A stretch of 64,000 nt of DNA, from positions 20,002,684 to 20,066,683 of the forward strand of contig CP092870.1 in NCBI GenBank assembly GCA_030710605.1. Reading direction: 5' to 3'. The notes beneath the pieces are model-generated. The model saw only the letters and a list, made by a program, of their open reading frames with translations. It made no database searches and was not told the origin of the DNA. A program made the position numbers and the translations under genes. Source of the DNA: Cordylochernes scorpioides. Its lineage: Eukaryota; Arthropoda; Arachnida; Pseudoscorpiones; Chernetidae. Each line of letters opens with the position of its first letter. Within the stretch, counting starts at the first letter, position 1. This document shows positions 1 through 12,181 of the stretch, piece after piece.

Positions 1-448
1 TATTGGTATATTTTCTAAAAATATTGCAGTGTAGAAATCAGGTATTGGTATATCTGAAGGTGTGAAAGTATTTATTGATGACGTCATGGCGACTAGTCGA
101 CCATTATTAACAAATCAACCCCAAACTATCTACAGCTAGAGAATATCGAGCAAGCAAGCTAGGCAACTGAATGATGAATTAGAAAATGTAAAATTTTAAA
201 TCTGTTTCCAAATATTTCATTGATCAATTAAATTAAATTAAATCTGTTTCCAAATATTTCATTGATCAATTAAATTAAATCTGTTCCCAAATATTTTCAT
301 TGATCAATTGAATTGAATAATATAATAAATTATTTCTTCCCCAAAATATAAAGATGTGTTTTGTAAATTAAATATATATTTTTAACTTATACACACGTTA
401 TATAACTGAAAACAAATAAATTTGGCCAACGTAGGTTGTAAGCATAAT

Positions 449-1544
449 ATGGATGACCTTTGTTCTGTCTGCGGTCATTTTTGGAAAAGGAGTTTTAAAA
501 TGTATGAAGCCTACCAATAATATTCCGGCATGCCAATTGGCGACCAGAGCAAACCTTGAGCACTTAAATTCAGTTGTATTCTTTGCACTAAAATTTTGGA
601 AGCATGGTACAGAGGTGAAAAGAGAACAATGAGGTTTCCTATTCCAAGAATTTGTTGAGATCCCACTGATCACTCTAATAACTGCTACCTTTGCATGGTG
701 GACCCTTCTTAACGCGAAGGGGCAAGAATGCATTTGCTATAATCTATCCAGATATACCTTTATACACTAATCCCTATCTTCACAGTCCTGAGTACATACT
801 TCGCCAAAGAAAAGCCCATTTAAAACATATAGAACATTAAATTAGAGGTTGAAGACAGCACTTTCAAGACAAAGGGGAATTATTGGCAGATAAGAGCACA
901 CACCGACACATTCCCAGCCAAAATGAAGTTGTACAAAATGAATGTATAAAATGAAAGGGAGAAATTGTGACATTCAGACTCAAGCAGTGTTTTTTTTTAA
1001 TGAAAATGTACAAATAATACGTCAGAGGAAACGGCACAAAACCATTTCCCAATTCTACACACTTCGAGATGGAATAGCTTTCTTCAACAATGTGACGTGC
1101 TTATTCGAAGCCATTGGTATTCCATGGACCTCACACGAATGTCGGCTTTTCATTGACCGCTCAAAAAAGATCCTGAAAGCTGTACTCCTCCATAACGTCA
1201 TACAAATGCCGTCTAGCCTCATGGCTCAAGCAGCACATTTGAAGGAAGATTACATACATGTGGAGAATATTCTTAATGAATTGCAGTATCACAAATATGA
1301 TTGAGAGATCGTTGGAGATTTCAAAATGATCGCCTTCTTGATGGAAATTCAGGCTGGGGTTTATAAAATTTCCTTTCCACTTTTGGTTTGGGACAACGGA
1401 GTACTAAAGCACATTACCTTAGAGGTGAGTGGCACTCATGACCTAACTTCTCTGTGGGACAAGAAACGTCAGGTAGCAGCGGTGGTGCACTCTCAAAAGG
1501 TCTTATTGCCACGACTCAACATCAATTTGGGTCTTATGAAGTAG
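449..1544 (+). pseudogene. Pseudogene of a dispersed repeat protein family (Cys-motif N-terminus), copy 1
   Basis: Several broken frames match, in order, a protein family scattered in multiple copies in arthropod and other invertebrate genomes. Near 449 there is MDDLCSVCGHF with a CxxC pair; then a GDQ motif; near 660-720 a degraded counterpart of the family's WREPKNH..DCYFC segment. From 942 to 1304 comes a better-preserved block containing CRLFIDRSKKILKAVLLHN and HLKEDY, and from 1326 to 1544 a block ending LLPRLNINLGLMK. Stops and frameshifts separate the pieces and the C-terminal part is missing. I recognise the family from its repeated occurrence, not from a known biochemical function; it may be transposon-derived. 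A second copy is at 8785-10180 on the other strand. Confidence 0.65.
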
Positions 1545-3108
1545 TTCGTCATAGCCTTAGATAAAAGTCGAGTTCGTTTTGACTCCGTAATTGTTTTCTC
1601 AATTTATCGGAGGTGTTTAAGTTTTGGCAGGAGTCTTTTCGAGACCACATATAAGGTAAATAACAGAATGTAAGAATATCTAGAAGGCACTGTCTAGAAT
1701 GCAGAAGGCAACTTTGTTCAAGTGATTATTTGCTTCTTGGGCAACCACAAGTCAGATAAATATTTCGAGTTGTTTTAAAATCTGGTCGCTTGTTATGGTG
1801 TCATGAGGTGCCGAATGCACCGCAATGTTCTTATGCTGGACGCCCATCTCGACTTATTCTAAGAAAACATGGGAGCATACGCAGCGGAGTAAGGTGAGCG
1901 CTTGCGGCGATGAGTCACGCTACAATGATCTTTATACGGTGAACACGATGAGGGACTATATATGGAATTTGTGAAAGCAATTTAAATTATAATAAAAAGT
2001 TTCGTCAAAAAGAGGAATTTTAAATTATTTTGTGAATAAAATTTAGGCGTCAATAAAATTATTTTCTATAATTTTAACTCTACGTTTGAATTATATTTTG
2101 AAAAATCATTGTGTCCTTGTTTTTCTGGCTTTGTAACGATCTAAAGCCGCTAGTTTGTTGGGACAGTCAATAGATGGCGTCTAGTTTCGACCTCCATTTT
2201 GACATGGGAGGTGACCTTTATATATGTACAATATAAAAATGAAAAATATCCCCTATTATTGTAACTTGCTTGGAACTTATTATTCAAATAAAAAAGGCTT
2301 ACATATTCTAGAGATAGCTGTGACAAAACCTAGTGCCATATGACTTCTAAAACAGGAATCAGGGAACAGGAATTAGGGAATTTGACCTTCGTCGGGGAGA
2401 ACTCGGGAACCTGCGCTGTTATAAGACAGTTGAGAGGAAAATTGCAAAGGGCTGGGCACTCTCTGGAGTAAGTATTCCTTTATAATCTCCAATGTTGCAT
2501 TGATAAATATATACGAATGAGAGTGTTTCTAACAAACATTTCTTAAATTATTTTCCACCTTCATATTCTTATCTTTCAATATATTTTGTCGGCGATATTA
2601 TTCAGACAACCTTAGCGTGGATTACCTCAATATTGGATATAAACACACAAATATTGATCTATAAAATTATTCGAAAATATATTAGCAAAAATAAGAAACT
2701 TATTTACATATTTAGAATTCAAACCTGAATTAAAGATAACAGTAACTTGTATTTTACTAACGACACTTAGCTTTATATTGAATTAAAAATTAGCTGCCTC
2801 AATTTAATTTTTGAAAATGCTGTTACTTCTACTTTTCAATACTTGGAAAGCATTATGCTTTGTCGGAAAGTTCTCGCTTACAAAAAACGCTGACAGAAAG
2901 TAACTGAAAGGCGCATGCGCAATCTTTGACGTTCAGGAAACTGTAAAAGGTCAATCAGTGAGAAAATGAACCAGGCATCGCATAAAGATATAGGCCATTC
3001 AAGAATAATATTATATTGTTTCTTCATGCTTTAAATATATTTAATAATTGCTTACCCATAATTTACAATAACATAGGATTTATAGAGTTTATTTGAAGGT
3101 AGCAGGTA
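1545..3108. other. Intergenic stretch, nothing assigned
   Basis: AT-rich, no convincing coding frame, RNA gene or terminal repeats seen. Confidence 0.4.
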
Positions 3109-4463
3109 CACAGGATGACCAAAAATAACGGATTTGATGTTCAATTTATCCTAACACAAAAGTATTAGAATAAGAACATTGAGCATCCAGGAAAAAAATT
3201 CATTTTAAAATGCTCAATGTTCTTATTTTAATATTGATTCAAGGAATTATTTTATCGAACAAAATTATTAAACCGTTATGAATTAATTCATGTTATGTCG
3301 GATTCTCCATGTTTTTATATAGCACTATATTAATTTGCGACTTTAGGCTAACTTATTTCGTTGAATTTTAGGATGTAAATCGAACGCAATGCAATTTTGA
3401 GCTGTTTGGCCAAAAAGAGGTAAAGGTAAAATTGTTGGGCTGATCAAATGCATCATCAAACTGTGTTGATGGCCCTCCATCACTTACGGGCTTGGTCGCG
3501 AAGTGGACACGGCCGGAAGAAGAAGAAAACGCACCGTCAACTGTAAGATCATCAAAAAAGACTTCAACAAAATTCGAGGGTGTCTGTGAGTGAAATAGCC
3601 CGTGAGACCGACATAATCAATTCATCGGTACATCGAAAAGTGAAAACGAAACTCAGCCTCAAGGCGTACAAGCTCCAAAAATTTCAGTACCTCACGGATA
3701 AGAACATTCGCGTACGGCTGGAGAGATGTCGCCAACTCAAGCATTGGGACACTGGTGGGAGCAATGGGAGCGTATCCTTTTCACGGAGGAAAAACAGTTC
3801 ACCCTCAAAGAGGGGCAAAACTACCATAACGACCCGAGCTGGTCCGTTGAGGCTCCCTGGCTCGTCGGCTATCTTCGAACACCGCCAAAATTTACACTCG
3901 GTTATGGTATGCTCGGGATTTGCCCCAATGGCATGATCCCCTTCGTTTCGTGGATCAGGAGGTCAATATCAACCAAGAAATGTATCGCCGCGACATTCTC
4001 GAGGCCGTCCCGTGGGCTCAACAGCACTTCGGCGATGCGTATTGGGCGTTGCAGCAGGACTCCGTGCCAGCTCACAAGGCGAAAGTGACTCAGGACTGGT
4101 GCAGGGCCCATTTTCCGGACTTCATCACGTCGGCGGAATGGCCGCCCTACTCACCCGATCTCTCATGGATTAAACCGTGTAGTCCATTTTTCAGGCCTAG
4201 GCCTGTGCTACATACCACAAACGCTGAAGCGATCGCAGTGCCGAGAATGGGACTGATTGTCACCAGAAGATCTGCGGCCCATAACCGATAATTTCAAGTC
4301 ACGTTTGGACCTGTGTCTCGCCGCCTAGGGAGGCCACTTTGAAACCGGCTGAATAAATTGTTAGTTAGTATCGAATTATTGTTATTCATTGTTAGTTATT
4401 TCATTTTTTGTTTAAAAAAATTATGACTTAAAATGTTTATATCCTTTATTTTGGCTTATCCAG
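3109..4463 (+). mobile_element. Tc1/mariner-superfamily transposon relic
   Basis: A degenerate transposase lies between imperfect inverted ends: CACAGGATGACCAAAAATAA at 3109 and the complement of TTATTTTGGCTTATCCAG ending at 4463, each beside a TA. About 1.36 kb, normal for the superfamily. A 21-nt-arm hairpin (AAGAACATTGAGCAT) sits at about 3172-3232 inside the left end. Confidence 0.6.
3400..4352 (+). pseudogene. Tc1/mariner (maT/DD37D-like) transposase pseudogene
   Basis: Fragments in several frames: a helix-turn-helix part (VSEIARETDI, 3580 on), then WERILFTEEKQFTL (3750-3830), then WALQQDSVPAHKAKVTQ and EWPPYSPDL (near 4040-4165), then a C-terminal KSRLDLCLAA..GGHFE ending at the TGA 4350-4352. 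The first catalytic Asp of the usual TDEK motif is Glu here. The second (QQDS.PAHKA) is intact. The third follows SPDL and is lost in a frameshift. Several frame breaks confirm it is inactive. Confidence 0.75.
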
Positions 4464-5170
4464 TACATATGGTATCCAATGATTAAAGCTCTGATATGAT
4501 GGTAACTGGCACTTGACTTCACCCTGTCAATTAGTTTAATATTGACTCCATGGAACAAATTGAATAAAAGACGGGGTGAAAAGTTGCCATCTTTTGCCTT
4601 ATTTTTTAAATCATTTTTTTTTTACATATCATAAATTTGTTAATAATATACAAGGTTGTTTGATGCATTAGCACGCCATCTATTATGAAAATTCGAAACT
4701 TTTATGGACGCTTCTTTATTATGTAGTTTCGAATTTTCATAAATATTAGTGGTAAGAATGGATCGATTTTTTTTACTCGGACACACTATTAGGTTCATTC
4801 ATTTTTCATTTTTCATTTTCGCATATGTTGAGCAGGAAAATTAAAAAAATATAATTATAATTGAAAAACCCTGTACGATTTATAAATGAATAAAACAAAG
4901 CTTCAAGGGCTGCGTATCTTTTATTAGAACGAATATAATACGAGCTTTCGGGCACATACGCCCTTCTACAGGAATTAATGAAACAATAATCCGACTAGTT
5001 TGAAATAGGATTTATATACACGTAACTATTGTTTTGCATATCACGCGCAATTTGAAAAATATTAAAATGTTTAAATTTACATGCAGGTGTAATGATCTGG
5101 AAAAACTAATTATAATAAATATGAGATAATATGATACATTTTGGTTAAGGCAATCTTATTTTGTATTTTA

Positions 5171-6491
5171 CGAGGGCCATCCAATAAATAAGTTTCCCTA
5201 TTTTTTAACAAATAAACAACATTATTTACAAATATGCAGTTATTTTATTTTCATTATACAACTCATAGACTACTTTCTACCTAATCACCATTTCTGTCCA
5301 AACATATTTGGTACCGTTATAGCAATTTTTTGATACCACTGTTGCACCAAGCCGTGTCCTGTCTTCGTAGCCAGTGGTTCACCTCCGCCTGCACTTCTTC
5401 ATTATTCGCAAAGTGCTTGCCTCCAAGGTGCAACTTGAGTGCTTGGGGCAAGATCCGGAGAATAAGGTGGATGAGTGAAAATTTCCCATTTGAAGTTTTC
5501 CAGCAACGTTTGGGTCGTTCAAACTGCGTGAGGGCGAGCATTGTCATGGACGAGTAACACTTTCCGAGACAAAAGTCCAGGACGTTTCCGTTTTATTGCA
5601 GCTCTGAGTTTAGTGAGGACTTCGCAGTACCTCGAACCGTTAACCGTAGTGTTTTGGGACAGGTAGTCAACCATGAAAACACCCTTACAGTCCCAAAAGA
5701 CGATAGCCATAACTTTGCCTGCAGAGATTGTGACCTTCGCCTTTTTTGGTGCACTTTCCTCAGGCTTCTTCAACACCATGCTTTGTCGTTTTGTTTCTGG
5801 AGTGGAATGATACACCCAGCTTTCATCTCCAGTGAAAAGACGGGAAAACAGTTGATCTCCATCTCTTCGATGCATTTCCAGGAAAGCTCGGGCTGCCTCC
5901 ATCCGTTGTTGCTTGTGATTTTCCGAGAGCAAACGCGGGACCCATCTTGCGCAGACTTTGCGAAAATTCAAAACATCTGACATGATTGTTCCAATCTAAG
6001 AGCGTCCAATTTCGATTCCAGGAGGCAGTCGAATCATTATTTCGTCAATGGTGACGCGGCGATCTGCTTCCACCACATTCCGAACAGCAGCAACGGCTGC
6101 ATTGTCCGTAGCAGTAACGGGCCTGTATCTTCGCTCGTCATCATGCACGTTTGCCGTCCTTTCAAGAACAATGAACGCCATCGGCGAACTATTTGGATGT
6201 TCATACATCCTTCACCATACACTGACACTTAATTGCGATGAATATTGACTGCAATTTCATTTTTCGCTGTGAAAAAACGAATTACAGAGGGGAGTTCGCA
6301 AGTGGACACGTTCACCAGTGGTAGTTCCATGGAAACTGAAGCGCTACGGACCTGCGCGTACGAGTAGCGTGATTTTGAAGGTCACGGGCTTCCAACGAAT
6401 CCTAGTGACCATTTCTTACACTACTAACTGATTTTTACAACGTTTCGTTCGCAGAAAAAAAAAGGGAAACTTATTCATTGGATGGCCCTCG
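5171..6491 (-). mobile_element. Mariner transposon inserted in the Penelope-like element
   Basis: 1321 bp, bounded by TA at 5169-5170 and 6492-6493. Inverted ends CGAGGGCCATCCAATAAATA and TATTCATTGGATGGCCCTCG (right end one base different inside). Full-length size for mariner. It interrupts the left arm of the surrounding element, and removing it rejoins the arm. Confidence 0.9.
5317..6230 (-). pseudogene. Mariner transposase pseudogene
   Basis: DDD-type transposase related to SETMAR/mariner. Helix-turn-helix region near 5996-6230 with DDRRVTIDE-like EADRRVTIDEIM. The catalytic block at 5519-5983 holds KVCARWVPRLL, the first Asp in FTGDESWVYH and the second in LLVHDNARPH. The remainder (5317-5547), with LGGKHFANNEEVQAEVNHWL, is in another frame, and the third Asp (PYSPDL region) falls in the shifted part. 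At least two frameshifts, so not functional as it stands. Confidence 0.85.
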
Positions 6492-6573
6492 TATATTTTA
6501 AATTTTACAAATTTTATAACTTGCAAGGTATCCCATCAGACATGTGATATCTTATACTGTGAATGAATTTGTT

Positions 6574-6957
6574 TTATCTTATTTTATTTAGGTCTATTGA
6601 ATTATATGCTTCTGGTAAATCAATTCTGCGATTTATACTGCTATATTGTTTGGACACTATTGCTTCAATTATTAATCTTTGATATTTGTTATTGATATTG
6701 TTGTAATGTACTTTAGGTTCATTTAAGTTAAATGTGTGTCCTGTTGAATTGGAGTGCTGTACTATTAATGATAATGGGTCATTTCTGTTTATGTTTCTTC
6801 TGTGATCAGTGATTCTATTATGTAATTTTCTTCCCGTCTTCCCAACATATCTGGCTTTACAGTTATTACATTCTATAGAATAAATTACCTCTTTTCTACA
6901 TGATATATATTCGGTTTGCCTGTTTTTTGTAATCGGGTTTCTTAGGATATCAATAAC
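6574..6957 (-). pseudogene. GIY-YIG endonuclease domain of Penelope-like element (partial)
   Basis: Nicking-endonuclease domain that Penelope-like elements use to open target DNA. VIYSIECNNCKARYVGKTGR carries the Y-I..Y-V-G core; R-x-x-x-H-R-R follows; then HSNSTGHTFN and a C-terminal KYQRLIIEAIVSKQ. The upstream reverse transcriptase is missing and the frame begins at the centre of the inverted repeat. The last about 37 codons are repeated on the plus strand at 6961-7071 in the other arm. Confidence 0.8.
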
Positions 6958-7444
6958 AAATATCAAAGATTAATAATTGAAGCAATAGTGTCCAAACAAT
7001 ATAGCAGTATAAATCGCAGAATTGATTTACCAGAAGCATATGATTCAATAGACCTAAATAAAATAAGATAAAACATAGTTATTCCCAGTATAAGATATCA
7101 CATGTCTGATGGGATTCCTTGCAAGTTATAAAATTTGTAAAATTTAAAATATAAAATACAAAATAAGATTGCCTTAACCAAAATGTATCATATTATCTCA
7201 TATTAATTAGAATTAGTTTTTCCAGATCATTACACCTGCATGTAAATTTAAACATTTTAATATTTTTCAAATTGCGCGTGATATGCAAAACAATAGTTAC
7301 GTGTATATAAAACCTATTTCAAACTAGTCGGATTATTGTTTCATTAATTCCTGTAGAAGGGCGTATGTGCCCGAAAGCTCGTATTATATTCGTTCTAATA
7401 AAAGATACGCAGCCCTTGAAGCTTTGTTTTATTCATTTATAATT

Positions 7445-8518
7445 ATAATTGTTATTAAAATAAATTAATTATAATACGAAAGACTAATTTGAATGTATAA
7501 AAGTTAAGGGAGGGTAGGAGTAAACAAAAACTTTTGTAATAAATAAATTGGTAAAAACCTATCAGATAAATGCAATAGATCTCAAATTAAGACTCGGAAA
7601 TATGGGTAATATATTTTGTGAAAAAGTAGTGCCATTGTTAAAAAATATGTTCTGAAATAGGAATGAAATTTATTTGAACAGATGTTAATTAAAAATAGGT
7701 TAGATTCACATGTGCCGTTCCAAGAGTGTGTGTAGACAATAGAACCGTAAACCTATTTTTTCCAACACTTCCCTATATGTTATCTAGCGGCAGCGTCACC
7801 TGGTCTGTGAGCTGGACATGTGACTGGGATGAATACTTTGTTATCGTTTTAGAACCTTATCAGTAACAAATAGATTTGTTTGGAAGCTATCTTTTGGTAA
7901 GAAAAAAAAAAACGGTGCTCTGCCTCTCAAAATGGGCTCCTAGTCATTACGGGAAAGTTGGATCATCCCTGGACCACTGGTCATATCTATTTATATACAC
8001 GTTTAAAAGTACACTAGTACACAAAATGAAAAAAAAAATCTCCTCCTCAAATAAACAAAACATTATCTGAGTTAACATTTTGTGCTGATTAACGTGGTAT
8101 CAATATTATTTTTCGATTAGCTCAATTTATCAAGTTATGGATATAATGCCCTTTACCCATGATATTCATCTATTGGAGGAAAAGTTGTGACATTAAACTT
8201 ATTACTATATAAATAAATGCGCCAAAGATAGTGCAAAAGAAACAATATTAAACATATATGCATGTGTATATATTTTACTTCAATAACTGCCCTTAGATAT
8301 ATATATTTATCAAACTACTTAACTCTATATACATATACATTTTTATTTAAAAAATAAAACTAATTTCTTTCCCTTTCTTTTTCAAAATTATCAGGAGAAT
8401 TTTTTTATTATATAAGATGGAAGGGCTTAACAAAAAGCTATGTATGCGAAAAAACATTTTATTTGGTTTAATAAACATTATTTATAAATTGAGTTAAAAG
8501 GCGATCCACATTAATTAA
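7445..8518. other. Intergenic stretch with a diverged dispersed repeat
   Basis: No gene. Bases about 7785-7885 (CACCTGGTCTGTGAG..TTATCAGTAACAAATAGATTTGTTTG) resemble 52465-52550, so this is an unnamed dispersed repeat. Confidence 0.45.
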
Positions 8519-8782
8519 GATTATATAAAAGGGCATACCTGGATCTGTAAAGAAAAAAAAAAACATTTTTTTCTTAAAATATTTCGAGAGATTTCTCCCT
8601 CTTTATCAATTTATTGCACAGTGAATTTAATTTACAAATTATTGTACATCTACTATACATATATTGTAAATTAAATTCACTGTGCAATAAATTGATAAAG
8701 CGGGAGCAATCTCTCGAAATATTTTAAGAAAAAAATTGTTTTTTTTTTCTTTACAGATCCAGGTACCCCCTTTTATATAATT
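8519..8782. repeat. Foldback (palindromic) MITE
   Basis: Arms 8519-8635 and 8663-8782 are long near-perfect reverse complements (ends TTATATAAAAGGG / CCCCCTTTTATATAA; inner parts TTGATAAAG and TTTCGAGAGA), with a loop of about 28 bp. It lies 2 bp from the 3' end of the copy-2 pseudogene, so may be the terminus of the same element. Confidence 0.75.
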
Positions 8783-8784
8783 AT

Positions 8785-10180
8785 TTATAAAGATGCAGTA
8801 ATATTTAGGAAGTAATAAAAAATTATATTCATGGATTTAAAGATTTTTTCTGTGAAGTCTTTTATATTTTGCTTGTTTGTCATCAGATTCCAACAATAAT
8901 CCGCCACCATATGTTGATTCCACAGACAATTGTATCGTTGCTCAATGATTTTAATATCTTGGTGGAAGCGTTCACCTTGTTCTTCGCTCCCTGCATCGAG
9001 ATTATCGGGGAAAAAGTTCAAATGTGAATCCATCAAGTGAAATTTTAGATTCGTTATGCACTCGAGCTTGTGGAATTTGGAAATTAGATTTTCGACGATT
9101 CTCGCATTATTCGGTTACTTATTATTGCCAAAAGAGTGTTTGACAACGTCGACGAGTGCAAGCCAAGCATATTTCTCATCTTATTTCAATGTTGCAATAA
9201 ATTCTTCGTCATTTATTAGTTTACGAATTTGAGGTCCAATGAAAATACCTACCGTTATCTTAGAACAACTAATCTTCGGAAATTTAGTCATTAAATATTT
9301 GACAGCATCACTATCTTTCTTTAAAGCCTTTACAACATTTTTCCTTAACCTTAATTTGATATGTAAAGGGGAAAGAAGCATTTTTAGTTAATGGAAAAGC
9401 CGTTCATTTTCAACGTTTTGTTCACCTAAGCGAAACATACTTCTTTCAGGCGACATTTTTTGTATATAATGATTCTTTCTGTCTCTGCTGTCCCACTTGC
9501 ATAAAAAGCAAGGATACTTTGTTTTTCCTTTTTGCAAGCCCTGTAAAATTCCTATTGTTCCCTATAACGATAGACAGAGATTTTGATTTGTGGTAACAAG
9601 AGGTTCCTTTGCTTTAATCTTGATCCAAGGAGTTCTGCTGCTTCTTTTGATAGCCCTAGATCTCTAACTAGATCATTTGATGATGACTGTCAAATAAATG
9701 TGGAATGCCACTTTCATTTGAAATAAATTCAGGGTCTTTTAATTGAGGATCATCTTCAAATGCTGTGTGCTGACCATCCTTTTTGATATAGGATTCTTAA
9801 ACCTTTTAGGAATCGGTATGGGATTCTCAAGGTCGTAAAGAATAGGTTGCCTAGCTGATGGTATATCAGGATAAAAGTTAGTTTTTTTTCCTTCTGCTAT
9901 TAAGGGCTGTGATTTTGCAGACACAGAAATAACAATCGTCATGGTGATTTTTTGGTTCTCGCCAAACTATTGGTACACCAAAGGGCATACCTTTTGATTT
10001 TCCCGATTTCCACTGCAAAAGCCCCTGATAGCACGTTCCGCACACACTATGGGGGCACCACCACTTCTCTTGATCACCTAAGGCCAAACCAAAATATTCT
10101 TCATAGCATTCTTTTATCCTTTGGGTGATACGTTTCCTCTGTTTGGGAATTGTAAATTTTCCAGCAGAACATTTCTGGAT
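8785..10180 (-). pseudogene. Pseudogene of the same dispersed repeat protein family, copy 2
   Basis: Reading the complement from about 10180: ITQRIKECYEEYFGLALGDQ, then HSVCGTCYQGLLQW, then FGVPIVWREPKNHHDDCYFC (9878-10087), then YPDIPSARQP (9739-9942). After a deleted or scrambled middle comes LSPLHIKLRLRKNVVKAL..GIFIGPQIRKL (9181-9381), and lastly MDSHLNFFPDNL..EEQGERFHQDIKIIEQRY..MVADYCW (8785-9036). The order matches copy 1 and extends it C-terminally. Broken by frameshifts and stops, so not a working gene. A 264-bp foldback (8519-8782) abuts its 3' end. Function unknown; the Cys pairs suggest metal binding. Confidence 0.7.
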
Positions 10181-11840
10181 TAGCTTTGCATTTACGCGGC
10201 ATTATTTATATATTCAAAATATTTCTGAAAATAAATGTATTGTTAAACATTTTCTTGATATAAAATTGCAATGGTATGCATTTCATCTAAATGATGAATA
10301 TATTTTATGCTTACAAAGTCAATATCTTCAAAATATTTTGATGACAGCGATGACATCAGCTTCTTTATAAAATTAAATATTTTCAAATATTTTTAAAAGA
10401 AATTGAGCTAATTTTGAAAAATGAAGGTTATATTCATGATCTACGGGTTGGAATTTACAAGAAACAACTTTCAGATATTGAGAAGGAAAAAGTGTGTGTA
10501 CTAGTGGTATTAAACATACTACACGCTCTTACTCTGCGTTACATGGGTTTATAATCTATTCTTGTTTATTTTTGTCTAATTCCCAAAACACTTTTTATTT
10601 CTTGAAAAATTCTTATATATTCGTTGCCCACATGTATATTTATTCTTTATTTTTCGTGATAACTCTTCTAGCATATTTCTTGTATATTTATTATCAACCT
10701 TTCTCTTGTAACAATTACAACATACAGTACCAATGGGGGTGGTGATAGAGGCATATCCAATAAAGCATTTTATTTAAACTACTTTTTTGACACAATTTTC
10801 ATGACAAAACCTTCTTTTCCAGGTCTTTCACCACAAAGACGCTAAACAAAGATTAAGTGGCAGTGAAATTAACTCAAAATGTATCTTCTGATCGTTTGAA
10901 GAATTCTGTAATATCGCAACACCCATTTACATCTACTTGTAGATTTAACCCTCAAAAATCTTTTTTTTGACAGTTCATGAAGCTTTCATGAATCCTTTGT
11001 AGATCACATGTAATCAATCTAAGAGATCCATAGTTCCAAACCATGGTCTCCATGTGGGAGATCTGATTTTGTCAAAGCTATTATTGTGGCTTTGTTACCG
11101 AACAAATTCTATTTGATTGAAGATAACAATCAATAGACAGCGCAATTTTAGACATCAATTTTGACAATTAGATATATATTTATATTTTAATTTCTTCATT
11201 TTTGTTTATTTATATATAAAGAAATTTTAAGAGAAACTTTTAAAGCATTTTAAGAGATAATATTTTCTCATATTAAAAATAGTAATTTTATTTCTTCTTT
11301 GCGATATTCTGATATGTATTAGTATCTATAATAGTATATTCAGGGTGACATTAAAATATTTTTATGCCAGCCTTCATAACGATCGGATACTGATTGTGAA
11401 GAAATAAAATTAAAGGAATAGAGATTGAGGACTTTTGGTGCCTTAATGAGATCTTATTAGATTCAATATTTAAACGATTGTAATATTGAAAAAAAAAAAA
11501 CAATGCAGGTCTTGAATGTAGAATGTGAATTTTATATTTTCATGAATTTTTATTTCATCTCTGTTATAGATCGTGCATTCGAGCTTAAAGTTCGCGAGTC
11601 ACATTTCGTTGAATTTAGACGTCTCGAAATTCAAAGTAGGGTCTTTTAAATTGATTGGCAGGTAGGGTATAGTTCAGGTAGAACAAAGTCTTGGATTTTA
11701 CTCATTGAGTTGGTCAAACTAGATTAATTCTGTTATATTAATTCTTTTTTTGATAAGAGATTATAAGATTTTGAAAGATAACAAAATAATTTCTGGGTCA
11801 TTTTTGCGAATGTTGCTTCAATATTGTAGCAAAGTATTTA
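10181..11840. other. Intergenic stretch, nothing assigned
   Basis: AT-rich; open frames are short and unrecognised. Confidence 0.4.
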
Positions 11841-11856
11841 TTATTTTAACAAAGTA

Positions 11857-12165
11857 CAACAACAACAACAAAAGCCTTTATTTAGGGCATTCCGCCCCAT
11901 ACAGGATTCGCCGTATTTACAGGTCAACAAGAGGAGAGGGAAGAGAAAACATTCACAACAAAATAAGGTTTGTCTCACATTCAGTTACCTATTTACAGAT
12001 AGTTCATCCTCCAGTATCCTTTGCCCTGCATTCTTTCTCATGCGCCCAGCTTCTGTGCAGAACTTAAAGTATCTAACAGTCAGTAATTCATCATTCAGAG
12101 CTGAAGAGATAAGTTGACATATGCGATGGTATCTAAATTGACCAGAGTTAGGGCTTGGGAAAATT
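11857..12165 (-). mobile_element. 5'-truncated LINE insertion with (TTG)n tail
   Basis: A perfect 16-bp target duplication TTATTTTAACAAAGTA flanks it (11841-11856 and 12166-12181). On the complement the insert ends in AATAAAGGCTTTTGTTGTTGTTG, i.e. a poly(A)-signal-like motif and trinucleotide tail as in I/R1-type LINEs. Only 309 bp of 3' end is present, with no clear coding sequence. Confidence 0.85.
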
Positions 12166-12181
12166 TTATTTTAACAAAGTA

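Larger units (their letters stand above)
4882..7444 (-). mobile_element. Penelope-like element (inverted-repeat form), split by a mariner
   Basis: 4882-5170 plus 6492-6957 forms one arm, and 6958-7444 is its near-exact reverse complement. The arm contains GCTTTCGGGCACATACGCCC and a GIY-YIG endonuclease C-terminus. Inverted terminal copies and a C-terminal GIY-YIG are hallmarks of Penelope-like retroelements. The reverse transcriptase portion is absent, so this is a truncated, non-autonomous copy. The mariner at 5171-6491 inserted later into the left arm. Confidence 0.8.

Noticed and set aside
398..733. 111-aa minus-strand frame
   Set aside because: Antisense shadow of the plus-strand pseudogene at 449-1544.
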